Below are positions 1 through 8,904 of a stretch of DNA of 64,000 nt, piece by piece. Origin of the DNA: Saonia flava (lineage in GTDB: Bacteria; Bacteroidota; Bacteroidia; Flavobacteriales; Flavobacteriaceae). How positions within the stretch are numbered: position 1 is the first letter of the stretch; every line of letters starts with the position of its first letter. The stretch covers positions 1,477,397-1,541,396 of the forward strand of contig NZ_JAATJJ010000001.1 of assembly GCF_011927795.1 (NCBI RefSeq), in the 5' to 3' direction. Made by a program: the position numbers and the translations under genes. The notes beneath the pieces were generated by a model, which was not told the DNA's origin, did no database searches, and worked only from the letters and a program-made list of their open reading frames with translations.

Positions 1-1
1 C

Positions 2-259
2 TTCCTGGTTTTAATCAATAAAATTTTAAAATACGGAGAACAGTATAACTGGTTTGTTTGGGCAATTACTGTATGGGCCTTTTTATTTGTTCTACATGCT
101 TTTAATGTTTTTGTTTCTCAAAAATTTATGGGTAAGGAATGGGAACGAAAACAAAGGGAAAAATTGGTCCTGTTGCAAAAAAGAAGAATAGCAGAACTTC
201 AAAAAGAAATAGAAACAGATTTTCCCATGACCAATATTAATAAAAAAAAAAGTCCATGA
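2..259 (+). CDS. 2TM domain-containing protein, C-terminal part (cut by window edge)
   Basis: An open frame enters from the left edge and runs 85 codons to a TGA at 257-259. What remains is one hydrophobic helix (WFVWAITVWAFLFVLHAF) followed by a strongly charged, coiled-coil-like tail rich in K, E and R. This layout matches the C-terminal half of the small Bacteroidota '2TM domain' proteins, which are short inner-membrane proteins of unknown role. The stop overlaps the folA start (ATGA), so the two are translationally coupled. The family call is from general layout and the start is outside the window. Confidence 0.6.
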   Translation, partial: FLVLINKILKYGEQYNWFVWAITVWAFLFVLHAFNVFVSQKFMGKEWERKQREKLVLLQKRRIAELQKEIETDFPMTNINKKKSP

Positions 260-747
260 TGGTTACTATGATAGCTGCTGCTGGGGAAAACAATGCGCTG
301 GGAAAAAACAACGATTTGTTATGGCATTTACCCGATGATTTTAAGCGTTTTAAAACCCTAACTACAGGTCACTATATCATTATGGGACGTAAGACTTTTG
401 AAAGTTTCCCTAAACCTCTACCCAATAGAACTCATTTAATCATTACGAGAGACAAAGACTATTCCACGGAACACAAAAATTGTATTGTTGTCCATTCTTT
501 GGCAGAAGCCATAAAACTGGCCGAAAAAGACAAGACTCCATTCATAATTGGAGGAGGTGAAATTTATAAATTGGGAATGGATTTTTCTGATAAAATAGAA
601 CTTACCAGAGTACATCAAAGTTTTGAAGCTGATACTTTTTTTCCTAAAATTGACAATAACATTTGGAAACTAATTTCGGAAGAATACCATCCAAAGGATG
701 AAAGACATAAGTATGATTTTACGTATCTAACCTACGAAAGAAAATAA
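256..747 (+). CDS. folA: Dihydrofolate reductase
   Basis: Reduces dihydrofolate to tetrahydrofolate with NADPH in the cytoplasm, supplying one-carbon carriers for thymidylate, purine and methionine synthesis. The 163-residue protein has the usual length and family landmarks: an N-terminal IAAAGENNALG loop, the substrate-loop acidic residue in WHLPDDFKRFK, the NADPH-binding MGRKTFES segment, and FIIGGGEIYK near residue 97. The gene starts inside the stop of the preceding 2TM gene (ATGA). A second ATG follows immediately at 259 and could equally be used. The convergent murI gene ends only 3 bases downstream, leaving no room for a terminator between them. Confidence 0.96.
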   Translation: MMVTMIAAAGENNALGKNNDLLWHLPDDFKRFKTLTTGHYIIMGRKTFESFPKPLPNRTHLIITRDKDYSTEHKNCIVVHSLAEAIKLAEKDKTPFIIGGGEIYKLGMDFSDKIELTRVHQSFEADTFFPKIDNNIWKLISEEYHPKDERHKYDFTYLTYERK

Positions 748-750
748 ATC

Positions 751-1539
751 CTAAAAATCCAAACTATCAATACTTACATTCTTTCCTGTAATGCCCAATA
801 ACGATCTTAAAACGGATGCATTCCCATTGCTATAAAATTGATATGTTGCTTCCTCCCCCTTTATTCTCAATATACCGTTCTTTTCCAAAATGGCCTTTGT
901 TTGCCTTGCCACTGCCTCACCTGAATCAATGACCTGTATGTGCTTTGGGAGCAACTCGCGTAAAGCCTCCATTAAATATGGATAATGCGTACACCCAAGA
1001 ACCAAATAATCTATTTCTTCTTTTAACATGGGCTGTAAAATCTTATCCAACAATTCCTTGGTTTCTTTTGAATCTATTTTCCCCGCTTCAATTAAAGGCA
1101 CTAGGCCTGCTCCTTCCATTTCAATAATGGTAATACCAGAAGCATGGTCATTTGAGGTTTTATGAAACAACGCACTGGAAAGCGTTCCCTTAGTAGCTAA
1201 AACACCTACTTTTTTTGAATTTGATTTTAAAGCTGCGGGTTTGATGGCGGGCTCTATACCAATAAAAGGAACATCATAGTTTTCCCTTAAATGGTGAATA
1301 GCATTGGTTGTTGCCGTGTTACACGCCACAACTATTAGCTTACAGCCCATTTTTAGTAACAGTTCTGTATTTTTGATACTAAGCCTCAATATTTCTTTGG
1401 GCTTTTTTGCCCCATAAGGTGCATTTTTACTATCAGCTAAATAAATTGTACTCTCATCAGGGAGCATAGTATTGATTTCTTTCCAAATAGAAGTTCCACC
1501 TACTCCAGAATCAAAAATACCAATGGGATTGTTTTTCAT
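751..1539 (-). CDS. murI: Glutamate racemase
   Basis: Interconverts L- and D-glutamate to supply D-Glu for peptidoglycan precursors. The 262-residue cytoplasmic protein shows the family hallmarks: GIFDSGVGG at the N-terminus with Asp10, the first catalytic cysteine in VVACNTATTNA (Cys73), and the second in VLGCTHYPYL (Cys183), so both cofactor-independent racemase cysteines are present. It lies downstream of the bamA-ompH operon on the same strand but is separated from it by a strong hairpin terminator at 1567-1596, so it probably has its own promoter or receives only read-through. Confidence 0.96.
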   Translation of the reverse strand: MKNNPIGIFDSGVGGTSIWKEINTMLPDESTIYLADSKNAPYGAKKPKEILRLSIKNTELLLKMGCKLIVVACNTATTNAIHHLRENYDVPFIGIEPAIKPAALKSNSKKVGVLATKGTLSSALFHKTSNDHASGITIIEMEGAGLVPLIEAGKIDSKETKELLDKILQPMLKEEIDYLVLGCTHYPYLMEALRELLPKHIQVIDSGEAVARQTKAILEKNGILRIKGEEATYQFYSNGNASVLRSLLGITGKNVSIDSLDF

Positions 1540-1566
1540 TCTATATTTTAGCTATACCATAAAAAT

Positions 1567-1596
1567 AAAAAACCGTCTTGATCAGGACGGTTTTTT
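1567..1596 (-). terminator. Intrinsic terminator of the bamA-ompH operon
   Basis: Perfect 11-bp inverted repeat: AAAAAACCGTC at 1567-1577 and GACGGTTTTTT at 1586-1596, with an 8-base loop. It lies between the last ompH gene (stop at 1630) and murI. A/T tracts on both sides make it work in either direction, but its position points to termination of the minus-strand envelope operon. Confidence 0.85.
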
Positions 1597-1629
1597 ACAA
1601 CAATATTTTTTATGTAGAGTTCCTTTTAC

Positions 1630-2139
1630 TTAGAATCCCAACTCCTTTTTAACTTCAGGCAATAAATCTTTTCCTTTAAAAACAATAAGACCTGTTCCTT
1701 GGGTGGCATCCAAAACATAATCAAAACCTTGGGCCGCTGCAACTTTTTCTATTGCCTCTTGCGCCTTTTTAGATATTGGAGCAAAAAGCTCTGCTTGCTT
1801 TTTTTGCAATTCTTGTTGTGCAGTTTGTTGAGCATTTGCAATATTTTTATCTGCATCCTGTAACTCAGCTGCTCTTTTTTGATTTTCCTCTTCAGACATC
1901 GTTGTCGCCTCATTAGAGTATTGGGTATACTTGTTTTTAAGCTCTGTCATTGACCCCTCTATATCCGCTCTATACGTTTCTCCCAACTTTTTAATTTCTG
2001 CCTGCGCAGCAATCATTTCTGGCATTTCAGATAATAATTGAGATACATCTATATGAGCCACTTTACTCTGTGCATTCACAAAACTGGTAGCTGCAATAAA
2101 TAATACTAGGGCTACTGCAATTTTCTTTACGTTTTTCAT
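1630..2139 (-). CDS. OmpH/Skp-family periplasmic chaperone (second copy)
   Basis: Skp/OmpH proteins hold unfolded outer-membrane proteins in the periplasm on their way to the Bam complex. The 169 residues start with a clear signal peptide (MKNVKKIAVALVLFIAATSFVNAQ), followed by the family opening KVAHIDVSQLLSEMPEM, a long charged coiled coil (about residues 40-130), and the return segment FDYVLDATQGTGLIVFKGKDL. Length and layout match Skp. It is the last gene of the uppS-bamA-ompH-ompH operon and is followed by a terminator, which fits a role in supplying substrates to BamA. Confidence 0.92.
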   Translation of the reverse strand: MKNVKKIAVALVLFIAATSFVNAQSKVAHIDVSQLLSEMPEMIAAQAEIKKLGETYRADIEGSMTELKNKYTQYSNEATTMSEEENQKRAAELQDADKNIANAQQTAQQELQKKQAELFAPISKKAQEAIEKVAAAQGFDYVLDATQGTGLIVFKGKDLLPEVKKELGF

Positions 2140-2200
2140 GATTTTAAATAAGTATTAATTTGAGTGTTAATTTTTGAATTTATTATTTATATTTATTATT

Positions 2201-3022
2201 CTAATTGATTGAGTCCTTTACTGGCTCTGTATTTTCTTTTCTTTCTTCCAATTTAGCTTTTCTTTTAGCCTCCCTCTCTTCCAATAGTTTATTTCTTCTT
2301 TCCTCATAGGCCTTCTTTCGCTCTTCTCTTAGCCTTATCTGTTCTGCTCTTTTTTCTTCGGCTGTTTTAGCTCTAGCAGCTTCAGCGTCTTTTGCTTTAT
2401 TTTGTCTTTCTTGTAACGCATCATTTACAACATCTTCATCTTCTCCCTGTAGCTCTTCTAACCTACTTTTATTGTTTTTCTTTTTTGGTGCACTAATTTT
2501 CCTGGTTCTTGCTATTCCCCTTAAAATCAGGTCACTTATATCGTGTCTTTTTTCGGAATACAACATTACAACATCTGCTGATTTATCAAAAATAAAATCA
2601 TACTTTTTATTTGCGCCAATTTTTTGTACTTCATTAAACACTTGGTCCTGTATTGGTTGTATTAACAACTGTTTCTGTAGCACCAAATCTCCTTGAGGGC
2701 CAAATCTGTTTTGTTGATATTCCAACATTTCTTTTTCCAATATCTGAATTTCCTCTTCCCGCTCTGCAATCAATTCATCTGTTAATAGCACTTTTTCTGC
2801 CATTAAATCTTTCTTCATTTGCTCAACTGAACTCTGTATTTGTTCAATTTCCACTTTCCACTTCTGGACTTTAATATCCAATTGCTCGGTTGCATCCCTA
2901 TACTCCTCTACATTTTCAAGTATATATTCCATATCCACATAACCAATCCTTACACCTCGCTGCGCAAAGCTGTAAGTTGAAAACAATACCATGGTTATTA
3001 TTAAAAGAACTTTTTGTTTCAT
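2201..3022 (-). CDS. OmpH/Skp-family periplasmic chaperone with long charged tail (first copy)
   Basis: An exported Skp-like chaperone. I place the start at the ATG at 3022 because it opens directly into a signal peptide (MKQKVLLIITMVLFSTYSFAQ); an in-frame ATG at 3043 would add seven polar residues. After the cleavage site come RGVRIGYVDMEYILEN, a long coiled coil, and YDFIFDKSADVVMLYSEK, the Skp pattern. Unlike its downstream paralogue it carries roughly 90 extra C-terminal residues almost entirely K, E and R, predicted as a second helical rod. It sits between bamA and the shorter copy. Two tandem, differently sized Skp proteins are common in Flavobacteriia. Confidence 0.9.
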   Translation of the reverse strand: MKQKVLLIITMVLFSTYSFAQRGVRIGYVDMEYILENVEEYRDATEQLDIKVQKWKVEIEQIQSSVEQMKKDLMAEKVLLTDELIAEREEEIQILEKEMLEYQQNRFGPQGDLVLQKQLLIQPIQDQVFNEVQKIGANKKYDFIFDKSADVVMLYSEKRHDISDLILRGIARTRKISAPKKKNNKSRLEELQGEDEDVVNDALQERQNKAKDAEAARAKTAEEKRAEQIRLREERKKAYEERRNKLLEEREAKRKAKLEERKENTEPVKDSIN

Positions 3023-3113
3023 TTTTGTTTCCGTTTTATACATAGAAAATATCGTGCCAAAAATACCAATTATTTTAAAATGAGCACATTAACTTTGTTC
3101 GGAAAGAGATTTA

Positions 3114-5714
3114 CTAAAATTGCTGACCAATGATAAAGTGTGTTTGCCAACCACTGGGCCCATTGGACTGTGGCGAATAATCTTCATCAAATCCGTACCC
3201 AAAATCTATTCCCAATAATCCGAAGGCGGGCATAAATATACGTAGTCCCACTCCCGCAGATCTTTTTACTTGAAACGGATTAAATTCACTAAAATTGTTG
3301 AAAGCATTCCCAGCTTCTAAAAAAGTAAGTGCATATATAGATGCAGATGGCTTTAAAGTAAGGGGATATCTTAATTCCATTGAGAACTTATTATAGATCA
3401 CCCCTCCTTCTTGACTTCCTGTCAATGGATCTATTGGGGTTAAAGAAGAGTTTTCATAACCCCTCAACTGAACAACATCACGACCGTCCAATGTAAAGTT
3501 ACCCAATCCATCACCACCTACAAAAAAGCGCTCAAAAGGAACATCTCCAATATCTGGATTGTAATGGCCCAAGAACCCAAATTCTGTATTTGTCCTAAGC
3601 ACCAGTTTATCCACTATACGAGTATACCAATCACCCTTAAACTTAATTTTATAAAACTCCAGCCATTTAAATCTTTCCTCTTCCAATTGTTCTAAACGTC
3701 GATTGATAGCTGGCGCTGAAGCATCATCTGGGCCAACCGTTCTAAGTTCATTTAAAAGTTCTTCACTTTCATCTTTAATAGATTTATAATCTTTATCGCT
3801 AAATAGGGAAAAGGGTGGTGTAAACTTACCTGTAAACTCAAAATTGGATCCGGTCATTGGAAATATTCTACTGGGACCCGAAGAATTTCGAGAAACACCA
3901 AATGTATAGGTCAAGCCATTTGCACTACCATTTCCAAAATTAAAAAGTCCAATATTATAATTTCTAAAATCATACAATTGATAACCCAAAGAGTGTGAAA
4001 TAGTAAAGAAATCATCTGGCCATTGTACTCTTTTTGCCAAACCGGCCGAAACACCAGTAATAGAAAATTGTCTATCCTTATTTACCTCTCTATTGATAAA
4101 ATCATACTGGAACTGTTGTGTTCTGGAGAAGGAAAGATTAAATCTTACCGGTTTTTTACCGCCCAGCCAAGGTTCTGAAAAATTTAAACTATATACCCTA
4201 AAGGATCTACTTGCTTGTAAACGAAGAGAAAAAGTTTGTCCATCACCCATTGGAACTGGCTTATAGGCCTCTCCTTTAAAAAGATTTTGCATTGAAAAAT
4301 TACTAAAAGAAAGTCCTAGGGTACCAATAAAGCCACCGCCTCCATAACCACCTTGCAATTCTATTTGACTAGAGCCCGCTTCTACGAGACTATAATCTAT
4401 ATCAACCGTACCTGCATTGGGATCTGGGTTTTGGATGTCCGGCTTTATGTTCTCTGCATCAAAAAAGCCCAATTGTCCTAATTCCCGTATACTTCTAATA
4501 ATATCTGACTTGTTATATTTTTGGCCAGGTTTAGTTCTTAACTCCCTAAAAATTACATGATCATTGGTCTTGTCGTTTCCATTGACCGTAACATGATCCA
4601 AGAAGGTTTCTTTTCCTTCTATAATTCGAATCTCAAAATTGATAGTATCATTTTCAGCAGAAACCTCAACCGGGTTTATAGAAGAAAATAAATATCCATT
4701 GTTTTGATACAAATTGGTAATATCCTCAGCATCTGGTTTGGTATCATCCGCAATACGCTTCTTCAACAGTACCCCGTTATAAGTGTTTCCCTTTTTAATT
4801 CCCAAAACTTGAGCCAATTGCCTATCCGTATAAACAGTATTTCCGACAAAATCTATATCACCAAAATAGTACTTGTTACCTTCCTCAACTTTAATTTTTA
4901 TATTGATATTGTTCTCATCAACATTAATAATAGTATCAGATAAAACCCTAGCATCCCTATATCCGTTTTCAGCATATTTATCAACAAGAGAGGTTAGATC
5001 TTCATTGAAATCATCCTCAATATATTTTGATTTTTTCCAAAACCTGTATAATTTTTTCTTCTTGGTCTTTTTGAGTGCTTTCTGTAATTTCTTCGCCTGA
5101 AGTTGTTCGTTTCCTTCAAAGATTATATCCTTTACCTTTACCTTATCCCCTTTGTGGACATTTATAACCATGTTTTGGGCATTGGTCTCTGATGTATCTA
5201 TAGCCGTGGCAATAGTAACTTTAGTGTTTAGGTATCCTTGCTTTTTATATTTATTCTGAAGGTAGTTCTTGGTATTGGCAATAAGACTTTCGGTGATTTT
5301 CTTTCCCTTTTTAAGATCAGTATCCTTAACTATCTCGCTTACCTTTTTTTCTTTAACACCATAGACTGTCACCTTAGATAAGGTAGGTCTTTCAATAATA
5401 TTAAGTTCCAAAAATATTTTATCATCCTCTATATTGGTGATAAAAAAAGAAATGTCAGTAAAGAGTTCTAACCCCCAAAGTTTGTTGATAACAGCACTAA
5501 TTTGTTCCCCAGGTATTGTTATGGGCTGACCAACCCTCAAACCAGTATAAGTTTTTACTGTCTGCTCATTGTAACTTTTAATCCCTGTAACCTCTAGACC
5601 ACCGAGAATATAATTCTTCCCATCTTCATAGGAGGTTTCCTGTGCCTTGGTACTTGTAGTAAATAAAAGGAAGGTTAATGTAAATAAAAGTCCAATCGAT
5701 ATGAACTTTTTCAT
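3114..5714 (-). CDS. bamA: Outer membrane protein assembly factor BamA
   Basis: The central subunit of the Bam complex, inserting beta-barrel proteins into the outer membrane. The start at 5714 is preferred: it gives a typical signal peptide (MKKFISIGLLFTLTFLLF...) and lies 4 bases after the uppS stop; an upstream ATG at 5747 would overlap uppS by 29 bases and bury the signal. About 865 residues hold five POTRA-like repeats (roughly 25-430, with recurring ...GNTVYTD and GNDKTND motifs) and a C-terminal 16-strand barrel with the conserved loop motif QLRGYENSS (VRGF/Y motif) and a terminal phenylalanine (HFIIGQQF). It is followed by two Skp-like chaperones in the same operon. Confidence 0.95.
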   Translation of the reverse strand: MKKFISIGLLFTLTFLLFTTSTKAQETSYEDGKNYILGGLEVTGIKSYNEQTVKTYTGLRVGQPITIPGEQISAVINKLWGLELFTDISFFITNIEDDKIFLELNIIERPTLSKVTVYGVKEKKVSEIVKDTDLKKGKKITESLIANTKNYLQNKYKKQGYLNTKVTIATAIDTSETNAQNMVINVHKGDKVKVKDIIFEGNEQLQAKKLQKALKKTKKKKLYRFWKKSKYIEDDFNEDLTSLVDKYAENGYRDARVLSDTIINVDENNINIKIKVEEGNKYYFGDIDFVGNTVYTDRQLAQVLGIKKGNTYNGVLLKKRIADDTKPDAEDITNLYQNNGYLFSSINPVEVSAENDTINFEIRIIEGKETFLDHVTVNGNDKTNDHVIFRELRTKPGQKYNKSDIIRSIRELGQLGFFDAENIKPDIQNPDPNAGTVDIDYSLVEAGSSQIELQGGYGGGGFIGTLGLSFSNFSMQNLFKGEAYKPVPMGDGQTFSLRLQASRSFRVYSLNFSEPWLGGKKPVRFNLSFSRTQQFQYDFINREVNKDRQFSITGVSAGLAKRVQWPDDFFTISHSLGYQLYDFRNYNIGLFNFGNGSANGLTYTFGVSRNSSGPSRIFPMTGSNFEFTGKFTPPFSLFSDKDYKSIKDESEELLNELRTVGPDDASAPAINRRLEQLEEERFKWLEFYKIKFKGDWYTRIVDKLVLRTNTEFGFLGHYNPDIGDVPFERFFVGGDGLGNFTLDGRDVVQLRGYENSSLTPIDPLTGSQEGGVIYNKFSMELRYPLTLKPSASIYALTFLEAGNAFNNFSEFNPFQVKRSAGVGLRIFMPAFGLLGIDFGYGFDEDYSPQSNGPSGWQTHFIIGQQF

Positions 5715-5718
5715 ATCG

Positions 5719-6459
5719 CTAATTGAGTTGTTCGCTAGTTTTTCCAAATCGTCTTTCTCTGTTCTGGTAATCTAATATTGCCCCTACCAAATGATGTTCA
5801 CTAAAATCGGGCCAAAATACGTCAATAAAATGTAATTCCGCATATGCAATCTGCCAAAGCAAAAAATTACTTATCCTGTGTTCACCACTGGTTCGGATAA
5901 GCAAATCCACATCCGGTAAATTTTGCGTGTAAAGATGGTTATTAATAATGGTTTCGTCAATGTTTTCGGGAGAAATTATATTATTTTTAACTTTGACACT
6001 TATCTCCTTAACGGCATTTTTCAACTCTTCCCTAGAACCATAACTTAAGGCCAAAGTAAGCGTCATTGCCGTATTTTCAGCAGTTTTACGCATAACTTCC
6101 CTTAATTCCGTTTTAGCCTTGTCGGGTAAGGAATCCAAATTGCCTATGGCATTTAAACGTATGTTGTTTTTGTTAAGAGTTTTAACTTCTTTCTTTAATG
6201 AGGACACCAAAATATTCATTAATGTATCCACTTCAAACTTAGGCCTATTCCAGTTTTCAGTTGAAAAAGTATATAGGGTAAGGTACTTAATTCCTATTCT
6301 TGCACAATTTTCAACTGTTTCTTTGACACGTTTTACCCCGTTTTCATGCCCAAAGACTCGTAATTTTCCTTGCTTTTTTGCCCACCTTCCATTGCCATCC
6401 ATAATAATTGCAAGATGCTTGGGAAGTTTATTTTCATTTAAGTCTTTAATCGTATTCAT
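5719..6459 (-). CDS. uppS: Isoprenyl transferase (undecaprenyl diphosphate synthase)
   Basis: Condenses isopentenyl units onto farnesyl diphosphate in cis to make the C55 lipid carrier for peptidoglycan and surface glycans. The 246 residues include the catalytic motif HLAIIMDGNGRWAKKQG (Asp21), the LTLYTFSTENWNRP segment, LSYGSREEL, and the C-terminal DLLIRTSGEHRISNFLLWQIAYAEL motif. All conserved cis-prenyltransferase regions are present and the length is normal. It lies between the DUF6089 gene and bamA in the envelope operon with only 4 bases to the preferred bamA start. Confidence 0.96.
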   Translation of the reverse strand: MNTIKDLNENKLPKHLAIIMDGNGRWAKKQGKLRVFGHENGVKRVKETVENCARIGIKYLTLYTFSTENWNRPKFEVDTLMNILVSSLKKEVKTLNKNNIRLNAIGNLDSLPDKAKTELREVMRKTAENTAMTLTLALSYGSREELKNAVKEISVKVKNNIISPENIDETIINNHLYTQNLPDVDLLIRTSGEHRISNFLLWQIAYAELHFIDVFWPDFSEHHLVGAILDYQNRERRFGKTSEQLN

Positions 6460-6467
6460 CTTATGTG

Positions 6468-7154
6468 TTACTCAAAACAATCTTGGCAAGGCTTTCTTCC
6501 AAAGGTATAAGTTAATGTTAAACCAGAAAAAACATACCAGTCATCACTAAAAATATTTCCAAATCTAAATTGCTCAAAATTAGACCCTTCGGGGTTGCTG
6601 GCATCTAAATTATCTGTAAATGTGTATCTAGCCCCTATTTCCCCACCAAAAATTAAATATTGATTTATTCTTTTCTTAAAACCAACTGTCATAGGGATAG
6701 CAAAAGAACCATCCTTTTGACCAACATCTTGAAGTTGTGATGCTTCAAAATAATGATAGCCATACCTAAAATAGGTAATACCTGTATATAGATAAGGAGT
6801 AAAGGCAGGGCCCAACTGATGCAGATTGTAATCCACAAAATTAAACTCTAGCCCAGCTGACGCCTCTAATACAGAATTGTCTACCACATAACTTCTTTGC
6901 TGCCTGGATGAAATACTGGATTTGGAATCATCAGCAGTGAAATTACCATATATAACAGTTGCGCGCCATGCGTAACGCTTGCTAATATTCCATTTTGCAA
7001 TACCGCCAAATGCTACCCCCGATGGTAAAATGAAATTGGTTTTTCCTACATCGCCTATATTATTGGCTCCCCCAGCAAACAATCCTATTTCATAGGTTTG
7101 TGCTCCCATTTTCCCAAAAACCAGTAAAAAAATTGAAACAATTAAAAATCTCAT
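6468..7154 (-). CDS. DUF6089 family outer-membrane-type protein
   Basis: A 228-residue exported protein of unknown function. It opens with a signal peptide (MRFLIVSIFLLVFGKMGAQ) and then shows alternating aromatic and polar strands typical of an 8-stranded outer-membrane barrel (YEIGLFAGGANNIGDVG, AWRATVIYGNF, LEFNFVDYN, YLYTGITYFRYGYHYF, FGGEIGARYTF, GLTLTYTFG). It ends in a short tail with a CQDC motif. The DUF6089 assignment rests on this pattern and on its conserved place just upstream of uppS-bamA in Flavobacteriia. Context suggests an envelope role, but no reaction can be named. Confidence 0.8.
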   Translation of the reverse strand: MRFLIVSIFLLVFGKMGAQTYEIGLFAGGANNIGDVGKTNFILPSGVAFGGIAKWNISKRYAWRATVIYGNFTADDSKSSISSRQQRSYVVDNSVLEASAGLEFNFVDYNLHQLGPAFTPYLYTGITYFRYGYHYFEASQLQDVGQKDGSFAIPMTVGFKKRINQYLIFGGEIGARYTFTDNLDASNPEGSNFEQFRFGNIFSDDWYVFSGLTLTYTFGRKPCQDCFE

Positions 7155-7268
7155 TCCGCCTAAAAGTTTGCAAATATAACAATTCCAGTTATTTACTTCA
7201 CCGAAATCACAACATTCATGTTCTCTCTTGATAAACAGTATTTAAACTCATTTATTGCTTAAGGCTCT

Positions 7269-8150
7269 TTAATTGCGCTTATCCTCGCCCCACAGCAATT
7301 TATTACGAAGTGTCTTAAGAAAACTCTCTGAAGTATACTCAATCAATTTTACAGTAAAGTCTGCTTTTTTAATGATTATTTCTGTGCCATTCTCCAACGT
7401 GGCTATCCTAGAATCCAAAGAAACCAAATGATTTTCTTCCCTACCCGAAACTTTTAACCTAATAACGGTTCCATCAGAAATAACCAAAGGTCTGGCGCTA
7501 AGATTGTGTGGTGCTATTGGCGTTAAAATGAAAGATTTTACGGTTGGCTCAATGACAGGTCCTCCACAGCTAAGCGAATAACCTGTAGATCCTGTAGGCG
7601 TGGCAATAATGAGACCATCTGCCCAATAGGATGTTAGATATTCATTATTTAAATGAGTTTCCACCGTTATCATGGATGTAGTATCCTTTCTGCTTACAGT
7701 TACTTCATTTAAAGCAAAATTCATGGTTCCAAAAGCATCAGTCTCAGGATTGGTATTAACCTCCACCAAGCTTCTCTCTACAATATTATAAGAGCCTGAT
7801 ACAAACTCGGTCACCACCTTTCTTACATCTTCTTTTTTAAAAGTGGACAAAAACCCTAACCTTCCGGTATTTACCCCAACAACGGGTATTCCCAAATCTC
7901 TAACATAGGTAATAGCTCTAAGCACCGTGCCATCTCCGCCAAAACTAACAAACATATCAAATGAGGAATCCAGCCCAGAGGAATCTGTATAGGTATCAAA
8001 CACCCCAATACCTCGTATGGCCGATAAATATTCTAAAAATTGTTGCTCAAAATAAACTACAGCAGCAACTTTATTTAACTCATCCAAAAGCTCCACCACA
8101 TAATCCAATGCGATTTCATGGTACGTTTGACCATAGATGGCAACTCTCAT
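7269..8150 (-). CDS. nadK: NAD kinase
   Basis: Phosphorylates NAD to NADP in the cytoplasm. The 293-residue protein shows the invariant GGDGT motif (residues 71-75, in MFVSFGGDGTVLRA), GVNTGRLGFLS, the NE motif in FALNEVTV, and the glycine-rich TGSTGYSLSCGGP segment with the downstream LTPIAPHNLSARPLV region. All key family motifs are present and the length is usual. It follows the CBS-domain gene by 5 bases and precedes the DUF6089 gene, consistent with one operon. Confidence 0.96.
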   Translation of the reverse strand: MRVAIYGQTYHEIALDYVVELLDELNKVAAVVYFEQQFLEYLSAIRGIGVFDTYTDSSGLDSSFDMFVSFGGDGTVLRAITYVRDLGIPVVGVNTGRLGFLSTFKKEDVRKVVTEFVSGSYNIVERSLVEVNTNPETDAFGTMNFALNEVTVSRKDTTSMITVETHLNNEYLTSYWADGLIIATPTGSTGYSLSCGGPVIEPTVKSFILTPIAPHNLSARPLVISDGTVIRLKVSGREENHLVSLDSRIATLENGTEIIIKKADFTVKLIEYTSESFLKTLRNKLLWGEDKRN

Positions 8151-8155
8151 ACTTG

Positions 8156-8812
8156 TTAAACGTTTAAATATTTATCAAGATAATCCGATCGCTGTTTTAA
8201 ATCTTCCAAAAATTGATCGTCACTGTTTCCAAAAAGTATACTGTAGTTATAACGCCTAAAAGTCTGGGATACTTCATTAAGGTCTGTACTGCTTATTTTT
8301 AGGGTAACCTGCACAATATCATTATGCATGTCTGTAATAAAACCGCCAATAAGTCTGGCATTGTTGGTTTCAACAATTTGGGCAATTTCACTAAACGAAT
8401 AATCCTTTAATCCCTTTGCCACAACCAATATTCCGCCAGGTTCTTTAAAAAATGGCGTATCTATGAATTCGCTCACAATATCACTAAGATCATAGTAACC
8501 CATCACCTTTTCCCCCTCATTAAGAATGGGAACAAGATTAGCATTATTTCTGGCAAAGATTTCAAGAACATCCAACCAAGAAGTCTCCTTTCTAACAAAG
8601 AAAGACTCAAGATTATATCTATAATCACCTATTTTTTTACCCTCTTCAAAATTATCTAGATCATCCTCGCTTAAAACTCCCAAAAACCTATCTCCTTCAG
8701 CAATAGCAACATGACTAAAGGTTGTATCCTTAAAAAATTTGATAACATCCTTTAAAGAATCATCCGCCTTGAAGACCTTTATTGAATTAAGTATGTGTGA
8801 TTGAAGCTGCAT
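8156..8812 (-). CDS. CBS domain-containing protein
   Basis: A 218-residue cytoplasmic protein. The first half is a tandem CBS pair (about residues 8-65 and 70-130), a module that usually binds adenine nucleotides; the repeats VFKADDSLKDVIKFFKDTTFSHVAI and ETSWLDVLEIFARNNANLVPIL are visible. The C-terminal part (ILVVAKGLKDYSFSEIAQIVETNNARLIG...) has an ACT-like beta-alpha pattern. It is the first gene of the minus-strand operon leading into nadK and the bam genes, and shares a 92-base divergent promoter region with pdxJ. A regulatory role sensing adenylates is an inference from the domain only. Confidence 0.88.
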   Translation of the reverse strand: MQLQSHILNSIKVFKADDSLKDVIKFFKDTTFSHVAIAEGDRFLGVLSEDDLDNFEEGKKIGDYRYNLESFFVRKETSWLDVLEIFARNNANLVPILNEGEKVMGYYDLSDIVSEFIDTPFFKEPGGILVVAKGLKDYSFSEIAQIVETNNARLIGGFITDMHNDIVQVTLKISSTDLNEVSQTFRRYNYSILFGNSDDQFLEDLKQRSDYLDKYLNV

Positions 8813-8904
8813 AAACTTAAATTATAACGCAAAATACTAATTTATAATATCAAAAGGCATGCCTTATTTGTATTTTTGCCTTCTCTTTTAAAAGATTTCT
8901 ATAT